Under the pieces are notes generated by a model, which saw only the letters and a list, made by a program, of their open reading frames with translations, was not told the DNA's origin and made no database searches. A stretch of 64,000 nucleotides of DNA, from contig NC_020829.1 in assembly GCF_000349845.1 (NCBI RefSeq), forward strand, positions 3,603,001 through 3,667,000. The letters are read 5' to 3'. This DNA comes from Pseudomonas sp. ATCC 13867 (GTDB lineage: Bacteria; Pseudomonadota; Gammaproteobacteria; Pseudomonadales; Pseudomonadaceae). The translations under genes were made by a program, and so were the position numbers. The stretch's first letter is position 1, and every line of letters begins with the position of its first letter. This document shows positions 47,930 to 58,691 of the stretch, in pieces.

Positions 47930-50900
47930 GTGTCCGTACTGCGCATTCCTTCGCTGCCGACTGCTGCCGGCAAGCAATCCTGGGGCAACCTGCCGGGCGC
48001 CGCCCTGAGCCTTGCCATTGCCGAAGCCTCGGCGTCCGCCAACCGTTTCACCCTGTTGCTGACCGCCGACAGCCAGAGCGCCGAGCGCCTGGAGCAGGAG
48101 CTGAGCTTCTTCGCGCCGGACCTGCCGGTGCTGCAGCTGCCGGACTGGGAAACCCTGCCCTACGACGTGTTCTCGCCGCACCAGGACATCATTTCCCAGC
48201 GCGTCGCCACCCTTTACCAGTTGCCCGGACTGCGCCGCGGCGTGCTGGTGGTGCCGATCACCACCGCCCTGCACCGCCTGGCGCCGGCCAAGTTCCTGCT
48301 CGGCAGCAGCCTGGTGCTGGACGTCGGCCAGAAACTCGACGTCGAACAGATGCGCAGCCGCTTCGAGGCCGCCGGCTACCGCTGCGTGGACACCGTCTAC
48401 GAGCACGGCGAGTTCGCCGTGCGCGGTGCGCTGATCGACCTGTTCCCGATGGGCAGCGAGCTGCCCTACCGCATCGATCTGTTCGATGACGAGATCGAGA
48501 CGCTGCGCACCTTCGACCCGGAAACCCAGCGCTCCATCGACAAGGTGGAGAGCATCCGCCTGCTGCCGGCGCGCGAGTTCCCGCTGCGCAAGGAAGCGGT
48601 GACCGGCTTCCGTGGCCGCTTCCGCGAGCGCTTCGACGTCGACTACCGCCGCTGCCCGATCTACCAGGATCTGGCCAGCGGCCTGACACCGGCGGGCATC
48701 GAGTACTACATCCCGCTGTTCTTCGAAGAGGGCGAGACGTCGACGCTGTTCGACTACCTGCCGCAGGACACTCAGGTGTTCTCCCTGCCAGGCATCGAGA
48801 GCGCCGCCGAGCAGTTCTGGACCGACGTGCGCAGCCGCTACGAAGACCGCCGCTACGACCCGGAACGCCCGCTGCTACCGCCCGCTGACGTCTTCCTGCC
48901 GGTGGAAGACTGCTTCGCCCGCCTGAAGAACTGGCCGCGCGTGGTGGTCAGCCCGGAACCGATCGAGACCGGCGTCGGCCGCGAGCGTTTCCCCGCCGAA
49001 GCGCTACCGGAACTGGCGATTGAAGCGAAAGCCACGGAACCGCTGGCACGCCTGCGCCAGTTCATCGAGCGGTTCGACGGGCGCATCCTGTTCACCGCCG
49101 AATCCGCCGGCCGCCGCGAAGTGCTGCTGGAACTGCTGGCGCGGCTGAAGCTGCGCCCGGTGGAAGTCGAGGGCTGGCCGGGCTTCCTGGCGCACCAGGA
49201 CCGCCTGGCAATCACCATCGCGCCGATGGACGAAGGCCTGCTGCTGGACGCCGACAAGGGCCAGCCGGGCATCGCCCTGGTGGCCGAAAGCCCGCTGTTC
49301 GGCCAGCGCGTCATGCAGCGCCGGCGCCGCGAGAAGACCCGCGACGGTGGCGAGAACGTCATCAAGAACCTCACCGAGCTGCGCGAAGGGGCGCCGGTGG
49401 TGCACATCGACCACGGCGTCGGCCGCTACATGGGCCTGATCACCCTGGAGATCGACGGCCAGAACGCCGAATTCCTCGCCCTGGAATACGCCGACGAGGC
49501 CAAGCTCTACGTGCCCGTGGCCAATCTGCACCTGATCGCTCGCTACACCGGCAGCGACGACGCCCTGGCGCCGCTGCACAAGCTGGGCTCGGAAACCTGG
49601 CAGAAGGCCAAGCGCAAGGCCGCCGAACAGGTCCGCGACGTCGCCGCCGAGCTACTGGACATCTACGCCCGTCGCGCCGCGCGCAAGGGCTACGCGTTCA
49701 AGGACCCGCAGGTCGACTACGCCACCTTCTCCGCCGGCTTCCCCTTCGAGGAAACCCCGGACCAGCAGACCGCCATCGAAGCCGTGGTGGCCGACATGCT
49801 CGCCGACAAGCCGATGGACCGCCTGGTCTGCGGCGACGTGGGCTTCGGCAAGACCGAAGTGGCCATGCGCGCGGCCTTCGTCGCGGTGCACAGCGGCAAG
49901 CAGGTCGCCGTGCTGGTGCCCACCACCCTCCTCGCCCAGCAGCACTACAACAGCTTCCGCGACCGCTTCGCCGACTGGCCGGTGAGCGTCGAGGTGATGA
50001 GCCGCTTCAAGTCCGCCAAGGAAGTCGAAGGCGCCGTGGCGCAACTGGCCGAAGGCAAGGTCGACATCGTCATCGGCACCCACAAGCTGCTGCAGGACGA
50101 TGTGAAGTTCAAGAACCTCGGCCTGGTCATCATCGACGAAGAACACCGTTTCGGCGTACGCCAGAAGGAGCAGCTCAAGGCCCTGCGCAGCGAGGTGGAC
50201 ATCCTCACCCTCACCGCCACGCCGATCCCGCGCACGCTCAACATGGCGGTGGCCGGCATGCGCGACCTGTCGATCATCGCCACGCCGCCGGCGCGACGTC
50301 TCTCCGTGCGCACCTTCGTCATGGAAGAACAGAAGTCGGTGATCAAGGAAGCCCTGCTGCGCGAACTGCTGCGCGGCGGCCAGGTGTACTTCCTGCACAA
50401 CGAGGTGAAGACCATCGAGAAGTGCGCCCGCGACCTGGCCGAGCTGGTCCCGGAAGCGCGCATCGGCATCGGCCACGGGCAGATGAACGAGCGCGACCTG
50501 GAGCGGGTGATGAGCGACTTCTACCACAAGCGCTTCAACGTGCTGGTGGCCTCGACCATCATCGAGACCGGCATCGACGTGCCCAGCGCCAACACCATCC
50601 TCATCGAGCGCGCCGACAAGTTCGGCCTGGCCCAGCTGCACCAGCTGCGCGGCCGCGTCGGCCGCAGCCACCACCAGGCCTATGCCTACCTGCTCACCCC
50701 GCCGCGCAAGCAGATGACCCCGGACGCCGAGAAGCGCCTGGAAGCCATCGCCAACGCCCAGGACCTCGGCGCCGGCTTCGTGCTGGCCACCCACGACCTG
50801 GAGATCCGCGGCGCCGGCGAACTGCTCGGCGACGGCCAAAGCGGGCAGATCCAGGCGGTGGGCTTCACCCTCTACATGGAGATGCTCGAACGCGCGGTGA

Positions 50901-51394
50901 AGGCCATCCGCAAGGGCGAGCAACCGAACCTGGAACAGCCGCTGGGTGGCGGCCCGGACATCAACCTGCGGGTGCCGGCGCTGATCCCCGAGGACTACCT
51001 GCCGGACGTCCACGGCCGCCTGATCCTCTACAAGCGCATCGCCAACGCTGCCGACGAGGACGGCCTGCGCGAGCTGCAGGTGGAAATGATCGACCGCTTC
51101 GGCCTGCTGCCGGAGCCGGCGAAAAACCTGATGCGCCTGACGCTTCTCAAACTGCAGGCGGAAAAACTCGGCATCTTGAAGGTAGATGCCGGGCCGCAGG
51201 GAGGCCGGGTAGAATTTGCCGCCGATACCTGCGTCGACCCGCTGGTGCTGATCAAGATGATCCAGGGCCAGCCCAATCGCTACAAATTCGAAGGGGCCAC
51301 CCTCTTCAAGTTCCAGGTGCCGATGGAGCGCCCGGAAGAACGGTTCAACACGCTGGAAGCGCTACTCGAGCGCCTCACGCCACAGACTCACTAA
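47930..51394 (+). CDS. mfd: Transcription-repair coupling factor Mfd
   Basis: A 1154-residue ATPase that releases RNA polymerase stalled at DNA lesions and recruits UvrA. The UvrB-like N-terminal domain carries LPYDVFSPHQDIISQRV near 76-92. The RNA polymerase-interacting domain follows, with VVHIDHGVGRYMGL near 490-505. The translocase has Walker A VGFGKTEVAMRAAF near 636-650 and DEEH near 736. The C-terminal TRCF domain is at 990-1110. The start is GTG at 47930, at the conserved MSVLR; the ribosome site CGGAG is rather far (12 bases). Confidence 0.97.
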   Translation: MSVLRIPSLPTAAGKQSWGNLPGAALSLAIAEASASANRFTLLLTADSQSAERLEQELSFFAPDLPVLQLPDWETLPYDVFSPHQDIISQRVATLYQLPGLRRGVLVVPITTALHRLAPAKFLLGSSLVLDVGQKLDVEQMRSRFEAAGYRCVDTVYEHGEFAVRGALIDLFPMGSELPYRIDLFDDEIETLRTFDPETQRSIDKVESIRLLPAREFPLRKEAVTGFRGRFRERFDVDYRRCPIYQDLASGLTPAGIEYYIPLFFEEGETSTLFDYLPQDTQVFSLPGIESAAEQFWTDVRSRYEDRRYDPERPLLPPADVFLPVEDCFARLKNWPRVVVSPEPIETGVGRERFPAEALPELAIEAKATEPLARLRQFIERFDGRILFTAESAGRREVLLELLARLKLRPVEVEGWPGFLAHQDRLAITIAPMDEGLLLDADKGQPGIALVAESPLFGQRVMQRRRREKTRDGGENVIKNLTELREGAPVVHIDHGVGRYMGLITLEIDGQNAEFLALEYADEAKLYVPVANLHLIARYTGSDDALAPLHKLGSETWQKAKRKAAEQVRDVAAELLDIYARRAARKGYAFKDPQVDYATFSAGFPFEETPDQQTAIEAVVADMLADKPMDRLVCGDVGFGKTEVAMRAAFVAVHSGKQVAVLVPTTLLAQQHYNSFRDRFADWPVSVEVMSRFKSAKEVEGAVAQLAEGKVDIVIGTHKLLQDDVKFKNLGLVIIDEEHRFGVRQKEQLKALRSEVDILTLTATPIPRTLNMAVAGMRDLSIIATPPARRLSVRTFVMEEQKSVIKEALLRELLRGGQVYFLHNEVKTIEKCARDLAELVPEARIGIGHGQMNERDLERVMSDFYHKRFNVLVASTIIETGIDVPSANTILIERADKFGLAQLHQLRGRVGRSHHQAYAYLLTPPRKQMTPDAEKRLEAIANAQDLGAGFVLATHDLEIRGAGELLGDGQSGQIQAVGFTLYMEMLERAVKAIRKGEQPNLEQPLGGGPDINLRVPALIPEDYLPDVHGRLILYKRIANAADEDGLRELQVEMIDRFGLLPEPAKNLMRLTLLKLQAEKLGILKVDAGPQGGRVEFAADTCVDPLVLIKMIQGQPNRYKFEGATLFKFQVPMERPEERFNTLEALLERLTPQTH

Positions 51395-51406
51395 GGACCC
51401 TGTCCA

Positions 51407-52066
51407 ATGCGCCTGTTCCAACCCTTGCTGCTGTCCCTGGCTCTGCTGTCGCCGGCCGCCTTCGCCGAGCCCTACCAGGTGGAGCTGATCCTCTTCCAGC
51501 AGTCCGGCGACGCCGTATTCGCCAGCCAGCCAGCCCCCGACGACTGGGCCAAGGGCGCGCAAGCGCCGGGTGCCGACAGCCAGCGCCCCACCGCGCTCGA
51601 CGCCCAGGTCGCCAAGCTCAAGCAGAACGACGGCTTCCAGGTGCTGATGCACAGGGCCTGGCGCCAGGAGATCGATGCCAGCCCGGTGACGATCGCCCTG
51701 AGCGAAGGCGAAAAGCATGACGGCCACTTCCCGGTGGAAGGTACCGTCACCCTCAGCCAGCAGCGCTTCGTGAACACCCAGACCGACTTCTGGATCAACC
51801 AGTTCGACGCCAACGGCCTGCTCGCCGCCAGCCAGCACATGGTCCAGGACGCCAGCCTGAAGAACAGCGTGCTGACCTACCTCGACCACCCGAGCCTGGG
51901 CATGCTGATCAAGGTCAGCCCGCTCAACGCCCGCCCCGCCACCCCGCCGCCACCCGGCCTGGAAGACGAGACACCCACCGGCCCGGAAGCACCGCAACAG
52001 CCAGCGCCGGCCGCTCCGGCCGATGGTGGCTTCGATGCTCCGCCGCCGGCGCAGCCCGCCCAGTAA
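51407..52066 (+). CDS. csiV: CsiV-family periplasmic protein
   Basis: A 219-residue exported protein. The signal peptide MRLFQPLLLSLALLSPAAFA is followed by EPYQVELILFQQS, the CsiV family start. CsiV of Vibrio cholerae acts with the lytic enzyme LdcV/D-amino-acid sensing and binds peptidoglycan; the role in Pseudomonas is not established. The C-terminal 45 residues are rich in Pro and Ala and probably unstructured. It lies 12 bases after mfd and 24 before the helicase, so the three are likely transcribed together. Confidence 0.85.
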   Translation: MRLFQPLLLSLALLSPAAFAEPYQVELILFQQSGDAVFASQPAPDDWAKGAQAPGADSQRPTALDAQVAKLKQNDGFQVLMHRAWRQEIDASPVTIALSEGEKHDGHFPVEGTVTLSQQRFVNTQTDFWINQFDANGLLAASQHMVQDASLKNSVLTYLDHPSLGMLIKVSPLNARPATPPPPGLEDETPTGPEAPQQPAPAAPADGGFDAPPPAQPAQ

Positions 52067-52090
52067 CAGGATCCCGACGAAGGCCTCGCC

Positions 52091-55000
52091 ATGCCTCAGT
52101 TCGCCGAGCATTTGCAACGCATCCCCTGGCGTCGCCTGTTCCCGGCCATCACCCTGGTGCGTGGCGAGGCCTATGCGCGGGAAGGCCGGGCCAGCGTCCT
52201 GCGCCTCACCGAGCGCTCACTGGAAGGCCTGTGCCGGGGCTCGGGCAAAAACCGCTATCACCAGCGGATCAGCCTCTCCAGAAGCGGTGACACCCTCGAC
52301 TGCCAGTGCGATTGTCCGGTCGGCCTCGACTGCAAGCATTGCGTGGCCGTGCTGCTGCATCTGCTGGACGGACAGGTCGCCAGCCCCGGCAGCGCGTCCA
52401 AGCCCACTGCGAAGTCCATCCCGACTCCCGTCAACAGTCTGTCGCCCACACTGCAGACCTGGCTGAGGCACGCGTCGGCTGCGCTCAAGACGCAGCCGGA
52501 AACCAGGAAGCCCTACAGCGGCCCGCTGCGTTACCGGCTGACCCGGAGTGGCCGGGTCTTCATCCACACCGCCGTTTACAGCGAAAGCGGCCAACCCCAG
52601 GGCTACCCACGCATCATCTCCATCGCTCGCGCCCTGGGCCGGGGCGTCACCGAACAGGATCAGCGCATTCTGCTTCGCGCACTTGGCGTGGCAGACGTCC
52701 AACCGCAGCACAACGAAGTGATGCTGCTGGGCCGCGACGGCGCCGAACTGCTGGAACTGATCCTGCGCAGCGGGCAACTGTTCCTGGAGCTGGAAGACCC
52801 GTCCAGCCAGCTGCAATTGGGGACGGAACTGCCTGCCCGGCTCGCCTGGCACACCCGTGACGATGGGCACTACATCGTCGGCTGGGAGACTGACACGAAT
52901 CCCAGACCGCAATTGCTGACCCAACTGACACCACCGTGGTACGTCAACCGCCAGGACATGCGTGCCGGCCCCCTGCATCACGACCTCCCGGATGTACTGG
53001 CCAGCTATCTGTCGAGCGCTCCAGCGGTACCGCCGCAAGAGGCCAGGCTCTTCGCTCTGCAACTCAAGGCCCTGGCCCCGCAGGCGCCACTGCCGATGTC
53101 CAGCCAGGAGCGGCGACTGGAAGTCCAACCCGTGCCGCACCTGCTGTTGAGCACCTATCGAGACGAGATTTACGGCGAAGAGGATGAGCACCAGGCCTGC
53201 CTGGTCTTCGGCTACGGCAAGGAATACGCCCACGGTCCGGTGCGCACCGGCCAGCCGATCCACTATCTGGAGGATGGAGTGTTCGTCGTCATCGAACGGC
53301 AGCCCAAGGCCGAGCAGGCCCTGCGCAAAACACTGCAGAAACTGGGTCTGAAGAAGCTCGACAAGTACGCCACACCCTACGACCTGCTCAACCACTACGA
53401 ATGCTACCGGCCGATCAACAAGGCACACTGGCCCCAGATCGCCCGCCAGTTGCCCACGCTTCGCGCCCAGGGCTGGGTGGTGGAGTTCGACGAAGACTTT
53501 CCCTTCGACTTCAGCGAAGTCGAAGACTGGTACGTTCATATCGAGGAAGAACCCGGTCAGGCCTGGTTCGACCTGGAACTGGGGATCGTGGTCGATGGCC
53601 AGCAGATCAGCCTGCTGCACCCGCTGCTGGAGCTGATCCGGAAAGCTCCGTCAGCGCTGCGCAAAGGCACGGATGACGCTGAACTACCCATTCGCCTCGA
53701 CGCCCGACGCCAGACGGATGGCAAAGCGTTGACCGTAAGCCTGCCGCTGGCACGCATACGGGCCATGCTGCAACTGCTGGAAGGGCTGCTGCTCAGCAGC
53801 CTGCAACGCGACGCAGCCCGCCTGCGAATCCCAAGCACCGATGCCAGCCTGCTGAGCCAGCTCGACCAATACCCGCTGCGCTGGCAAGGCGGCGAGCAGT
53901 TGCTGCACCTCGTCCGGCGCCTGCGCGACTTCCAGCAACAGCCCTGTGTGGCACCGGACGGCCTGCAGGCGGAGTTGCGCCCCTACCAACTGCAAGGTCT
54001 CGCCTGGATGCAGGCGCTGCGCGACCTGGAGCTCGGCGGCATCCTAGGCGACGATATGGGGCTGGGCAAGACCCTGCAGGTGCTCGCCCATATCCTCACG
54101 GAAAAACGCGCCGGGCGCCTGGACCGCCCCGTCCTGATCCTGATGCCCACCAGCCTGGTGGCCAACTGGCAGGACGAGATCGCGCGCTTCGCCCCGGAGC
54201 TGCGCGCGCTCACCCTGCACGGCAGCGAGCGCCAACGGCACTTCGACGACCTTGCGCAGTACGACCTGCTGCTCAGCACCTATGCCCTGCTGCCCCGGGA
54301 CATCGACGCGCTGTCCAGGCAAGCGCTGCACCTGGTGGTCTTCGACGAAGCGCAATATCTGAAGAATGCCAGCAGCAAATCAGCCCAGGCCGCGGCCCGT
54401 CTCGACGCCCGGCAGCGCCTGTGCCTGACCGGCACGCCGCTGGAAAACCACCTGGGCGAACTCTGGTCACTGTTCAACCTGGTGCTGCCGGGCTGGCTGG
54501 GCGATGCGCGCCATTTCGCACGCCTGTACCGCCAACCTATCGAAAAGGCCGGCGACAGCCAGCGCCTGGCGCACCTGAACGCGCGCATCAAGCCCTTCCT
54601 GCTGCGCCGCCGCAAGGACCAGGTCGCCACCGAACTGCCGCCCAAGAGCGAAATCACCCACAAGGTGGAACTCGACGAGCGCCAGCGCGACCTCTACGAA
54701 ACCGTGCGTCTGGCGGTGGACCGCAAGGTCCGCGAAGAAATCCGCCGGAAGGGGCTGGCGAGCAGTCAGATCGTCGTGCTCGACGCGCTGCTCAAGCTGC
54801 GCCAGGTCTGCTGCGACCCGCGCCTGCTGCAGGCGGACTTGCCGGCAACCCACTCAGGCAAGCTGAGCGCCTTGCTGGAGATGCTCGACGAGTTGCTGGC
54901 CGAAGGACGGCGCGTCCTGCTCTTCTCGCAGTTCACCTCGATGCTCGAACTGATCCAGGCGCAGCTGCAGGCACGGAGCATTCCCTATGCGCTCCTCACC

Positions 55001-55372
55001 GGCGAAACCCGCGACCGCCGCCAGCCGGTGGAAGACTTCCAGCAGGGGCGCGTACCGCTGTTCCTCATCAGCCTGAAAGCTGGTGGCACCGGCCTGAACC
55101 TCACCGCCGCCGACACCGTGATCCACTACGACCCCTGGTGGAACCCGGCCGCCGAGAACCAGGCCACCGATCGCGCCTACCGCATCGGCCAGGACAAACC
55201 GGTGTTCGTCTACAAACTGATCGCCCGCGGCACCCTGGAAGAAAAGATCCAGCAGTTGCAGGCTCGCAAGACCGCCCTGGCCGCTGGCGTGCTGGAGGAA
55301 GGCAAGGACAGCGGCTTGCGTTTGCAGGAAAGCGATATCGACGCACTCTTCGCGCCCCTACCCAATCCGTAG
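52091..55372 (+). CDS. SWIM zinc finger SNF2-family helicase
   Basis: A 1093-residue SNF2/RapA-like DNA translocase. A SWIM zinc finger near 72-88 (CQCDCPVGLDCKHC: CxC-Xn-CxH) lies ahead of a long middle region. The helicase core then has Walker A GDDMGLGKT near 653-661, DEAQ in VFDEAQYLKN near 750, and motif VI QATDRAYRIGQ near 1024-1034. The protein probably remodels protein-DNA complexes; no substrate is known. As I recall PAO1, csiV is followed by mtnP, so this gene is an insertion relative to that order. Its stop codon lies inside a REP element. Confidence 0.92.
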   Translation: MPQFAEHLQRIPWRRLFPAITLVRGEAYAREGRASVLRLTERSLEGLCRGSGKNRYHQRISLSRSGDTLDCQCDCPVGLDCKHCVAVLLHLLDGQVASPGSASKPTAKSIPTPVNSLSPTLQTWLRHASAALKTQPETRKPYSGPLRYRLTRSGRVFIHTAVYSESGQPQGYPRIISIARALGRGVTEQDQRILLRALGVADVQPQHNEVMLLGRDGAELLELILRSGQLFLELEDPSSQLQLGTELPARLAWHTRDDGHYIVGWETDTNPRPQLLTQLTPPWYVNRQDMRAGPLHHDLPDVLASYLSSAPAVPPQEARLFALQLKALAPQAPLPMSSQERRLEVQPVPHLLLSTYRDEIYGEEDEHQACLVFGYGKEYAHGPVRTGQPIHYLEDGVFVVIERQPKAEQALRKTLQKLGLKKLDKYATPYDLLNHYECYRPINKAHWPQIARQLPTLRAQGWVVEFDEDFPFDFSEVEDWYVHIEEEPGQAWFDLELGIVVDGQQISLLHPLLELIRKAPSALRKGTDDAELPIRLDARRQTDGKALTVSLPLARIRAMLQLLEGLLLSSLQRDAARLRIPSTDASLLSQLDQYPLRWQGGEQLLHLVRRLRDFQQQPCVAPDGLQAELRPYQLQGLAWMQALRDLELGGILGDDMGLGKTLQVLAHILTEKRAGRLDRPVLILMPTSLVANWQDEIARFAPELRALTLHGSERQRHFDDLAQYDLLLSTYALLPRDIDALSRQALHLVVFDEAQYLKNASSKSAQAAARLDARQRLCLTGTPLENHLGELWSLFNLVLPGWLGDARHFARLYRQPIEKAGDSQRLAHLNARIKPFLLRRRKDQVATELPPKSEITHKVELDERQRDLYETVRLAVDRKVREEIRRKGLASSQIVVLDALLKLRQVCCDPRLLQADLPATHSGKLSALLEMLDELLAEGRRVLLFSQFTSMLELIQAQLQARSIPYALLTGETRDRRQPVEDFQQGRVPLFLISLKAGGTGLNLTAADTVIHYDPWWNPAAENQATDRAYRIGQDKPVFVYKLIARGTLEEKIQQLQARKTALAAGVLEEGKDSGLRLQESDIDALFAPLPNP

Positions 55373-55397
55373 GGGCGGACTTCGTCCGCGATGGCCC
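55368..55397 (+). repeat. Single REP-like element at the helicase stop
   Basis: GTAGGGGCGGACTTCGTCCG forms a hairpin and matches a REP variant seen in this genus. Its TAG is the stop codon of the SNF2 gene, so the last codons are set by this element. It is not paired with an inverted partner. Confidence 0.7.
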
Positions 55398-55417
55398 AAA
55401 GGTTGCGGCGAGCCTCC

Positions 55418-57164
<1,747 letters not shown>

Positions 57165-57175
57165 GTGCATTCCTT

Positions 57176-57700
57176 TCAGTTCAGTTGTGGCGCCTGCCAG
57201 TCGGGGCAGGCGGCCTCTTCGATACGGACCCGGCAATGGAGGGGCACTCGGGGAAAGAGTTCCAGCAGGTCGTCATTGCGCAGGCGGATACAGCCGTGGG
57301 ACAGCGGCACACTCATGGGTTCGCAGTCCGGCGTGCCGTGCAGGTATATGTAGCGGCGGAAGGTATCCACCTCCCCCATTCGATTGCGCCCCGGCTCGCA
57401 GCCGCTGAGCCAGAGGATGCGTGTGAGAATCCAGTCGCGGCCGGGGCACTCATCGTGCAGCGCCCGGGTCCAGACCTCGCCCGTCCAGCGCCGCCCCTTG
57501 AGCACCGCCCCCTTGGGCAGACCTTCGCCGATGCGCGCACGAACCTGATGCAGGCCACGCGGCGTGCAGCCGGAACCACTCGACTCGCCAGCGCCGTTGG
57601 CCGCGCTGGAAATCGCCAGGCGCAAGCACAGGTGCTCGCCGGCAAAGCCGTAGAGCATCTGGTCGGACAGGGAAATATGGAGGAAATCGAGGTCAGTCAT
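57176..57700 (-). CDS. L,D-transpeptidase (YkuD) family protein
   Basis: A 174-residue protein with a catalytic YkuD domain. The motif IYLHGTPDCEPMSVPLSHGCIRLRNDD near 117-143 has the nucleophile Cys in SHGCIRLRN. There is no signal peptide or lipobox: the N-terminus is MTDLDFLHISLSDQ. This resembles a subset of YkuD proteins thought to act in the cytoplasm, where they may process recycled peptidoglycan. The adjacent nagZ, also cytoplasmic and involved in muropeptide recycling, makes this plausible but unproven. Confidence 0.88.
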   Translation of the reverse strand: MTDLDFLHISLSDQMLYGFAGEHLCLRLAISSAANGAGESSGSGCTPRGLHQVRARIGEGLPKGAVLKGRRWTGEVWTRALHDECPGRDWILTRILWLSGCEPGRNRMGEVDTFRRYIYLHGTPDCEPMSVPLSHGCIRLRNDDLLELFPRVPLHCRVRIEEAACPDWQAPQLN

Positions 57701-57744
57701 GGCCGGCTACTTTAGCCGATCACGACTGTACCGCCCAGCTCGGC

Positions 57745-58446
57745 TCAGGCCTTGGCGGGGGCCTTGGCACGCGGCTTGAGCTGGGCACCGGCCAGCGACG
57801 GATCGCTGATGCCGCTGTCGGCACGCATGCCGGCGGCAAGGAACGGAACCATCAGGCGCATCACCTGCTCGATGGACGTACTCACGCCGAAGTCGTTCTC
57901 GGCCATCGCCCGCAACGCCTTGATGCCGGACATGCTGAACGCCGCGGCGCCGAGCATGAAGTGCACGCGCCAGAACAGTTCCAACGGCGGCAGGCGCGGC
58001 GCGGCTTCGTTCACCAACAGCATGTAGCGGCGGAACACCCTGCCGTAGACTTCTTCAAGGTACTTGCGCAGGTGCCCCTGGCTCTGGCTGAAAGCAAGGC
58101 CCAGCAGACGCATGAAGATGGACAGATCGTTGCCGCTGCGCGGCTTCACCGCCATCGCCTGGACGACCAACAGCTCGAGCAGCTCTTCCAGAGTGGCTCG
58201 TGGCGCATCGGGCTTGGCCTGGCGACGATCCAGCTCCTTCTCGAGGCTGGAACAGAACGGCCCGAGGAAGCGCGAGAAGACCGCCTGGATCAGCGCCTTC
58301 TTCGAGCCGAAGTGATAGTTCACCGCCGCAAGGTTAACCCCCGCCTTGCTGGTGATAAGACGCAAAGAAGTCTCAGCGAAGCCTTTCTCCGCGAACAACT
58401 GTTCCGCAGCATCCAGGATGCGTTCGACGGTTTCCGACTGGGCCAT
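57745..58446 (-). CDS. psrA: TetR family fatty-acid-responsive regulator PsrA
   Basis: A 233-residue TetR regulator. The DNA-binding domain (VERILDAAEQLFAEKGFAETSLRLITSKAGVNLAAVNYHFGSKKAL) is at 7-52, and the ligand domain follows. PsrA of P. aeruginosa represses its own gene and fad genes, is released by long-chain fatty acids such as oleate, and activates rpoS. The ATG at 58446 matches the known 233-residue length; an upstream ATG lies within the operator. Paired palindromes cover its promoter. It is 44 bases ahead of the transpeptidase gene. Confidence 0.95.
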   Translation of the reverse strand: MAQSETVERILDAAEQLFAEKGFAETSLRLITSKAGVNLAAVNYHFGSKKALIQAVFSRFLGPFCSSLEKELDRRQAKPDAPRATLEELLELLVVQAMAVKPRSGNDLSIFMRLLGLAFSQSQGHLRKYLEEVYGRVFRRYMLLVNEAAPRLPPLELFWRVHFMLGAAAFSMSGIKALRAMAENDFGVSTSIEQVMRLMVPFLAAGMRADSGISDPSLAGAQLKPRAKAPAKA

Positions 58447-58461
58447 GACTATTCCGCCTGA

Positions 58462-58488
58462 CAAACACTTGTTTGAAACATACGTTTC
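58462..58488. promoter_or_regulatory. Two overlapping PsrA boxes in the psrA promoter
   Basis: CAAAC-ACTT-GTTTG (58462-58475) and GAAAC-ATAC-GTTTC (58475-58488) are palindromes with the same 4-base spacing. The -10 of psrA (TATGTT, 58482-58477) lies in the second and the start site near 58470 in the first. This is the layout expected for autorepression. Confidence 0.82.
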
Positions 58489-58506
58489 AGCCTCTTGTAT
58501 TGTCAA
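58477..58506 (-). promoter_or_regulatory. psrA promoter
   Basis: On the minus strand a perfect TTGACA (58506-58501), an 18-base spacer and TATGTT (58482-58477). Confidence 0.65.
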
Positions 58507-58651
58507 GCGAAGTGCGATCGATTGTTAACAAAATTATAGGCAATACGACGAGATGACTGAATCTCAGCAAGACGCTTGCCAACAGGCACAGGTTACATCC
58601 ACGGGGGTGGAGCCGACAGCCGCGCGAAAATAGGCATTGCCAGCCCGTCAT

Positions 58652-58686
58652 CACTGTATATAATTCCAGGCACTGTATAAAAAGCC
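58652..58686 (+). promoter_or_regulatory. Tandem SOS boxes of lexA
   Basis: Two LexA sites, CTGTATATAATTCCAG (58652-58667) and CTGTATAAAAAGCCAG (58671-58686), both fit CTG-N10-CAG. They are separated by three bases and end five bases before the lexA start. This is the layout of an autoregulated lexA promoter. Confidence 0.92.
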
Positions 58687-58691
58687 AGAGT

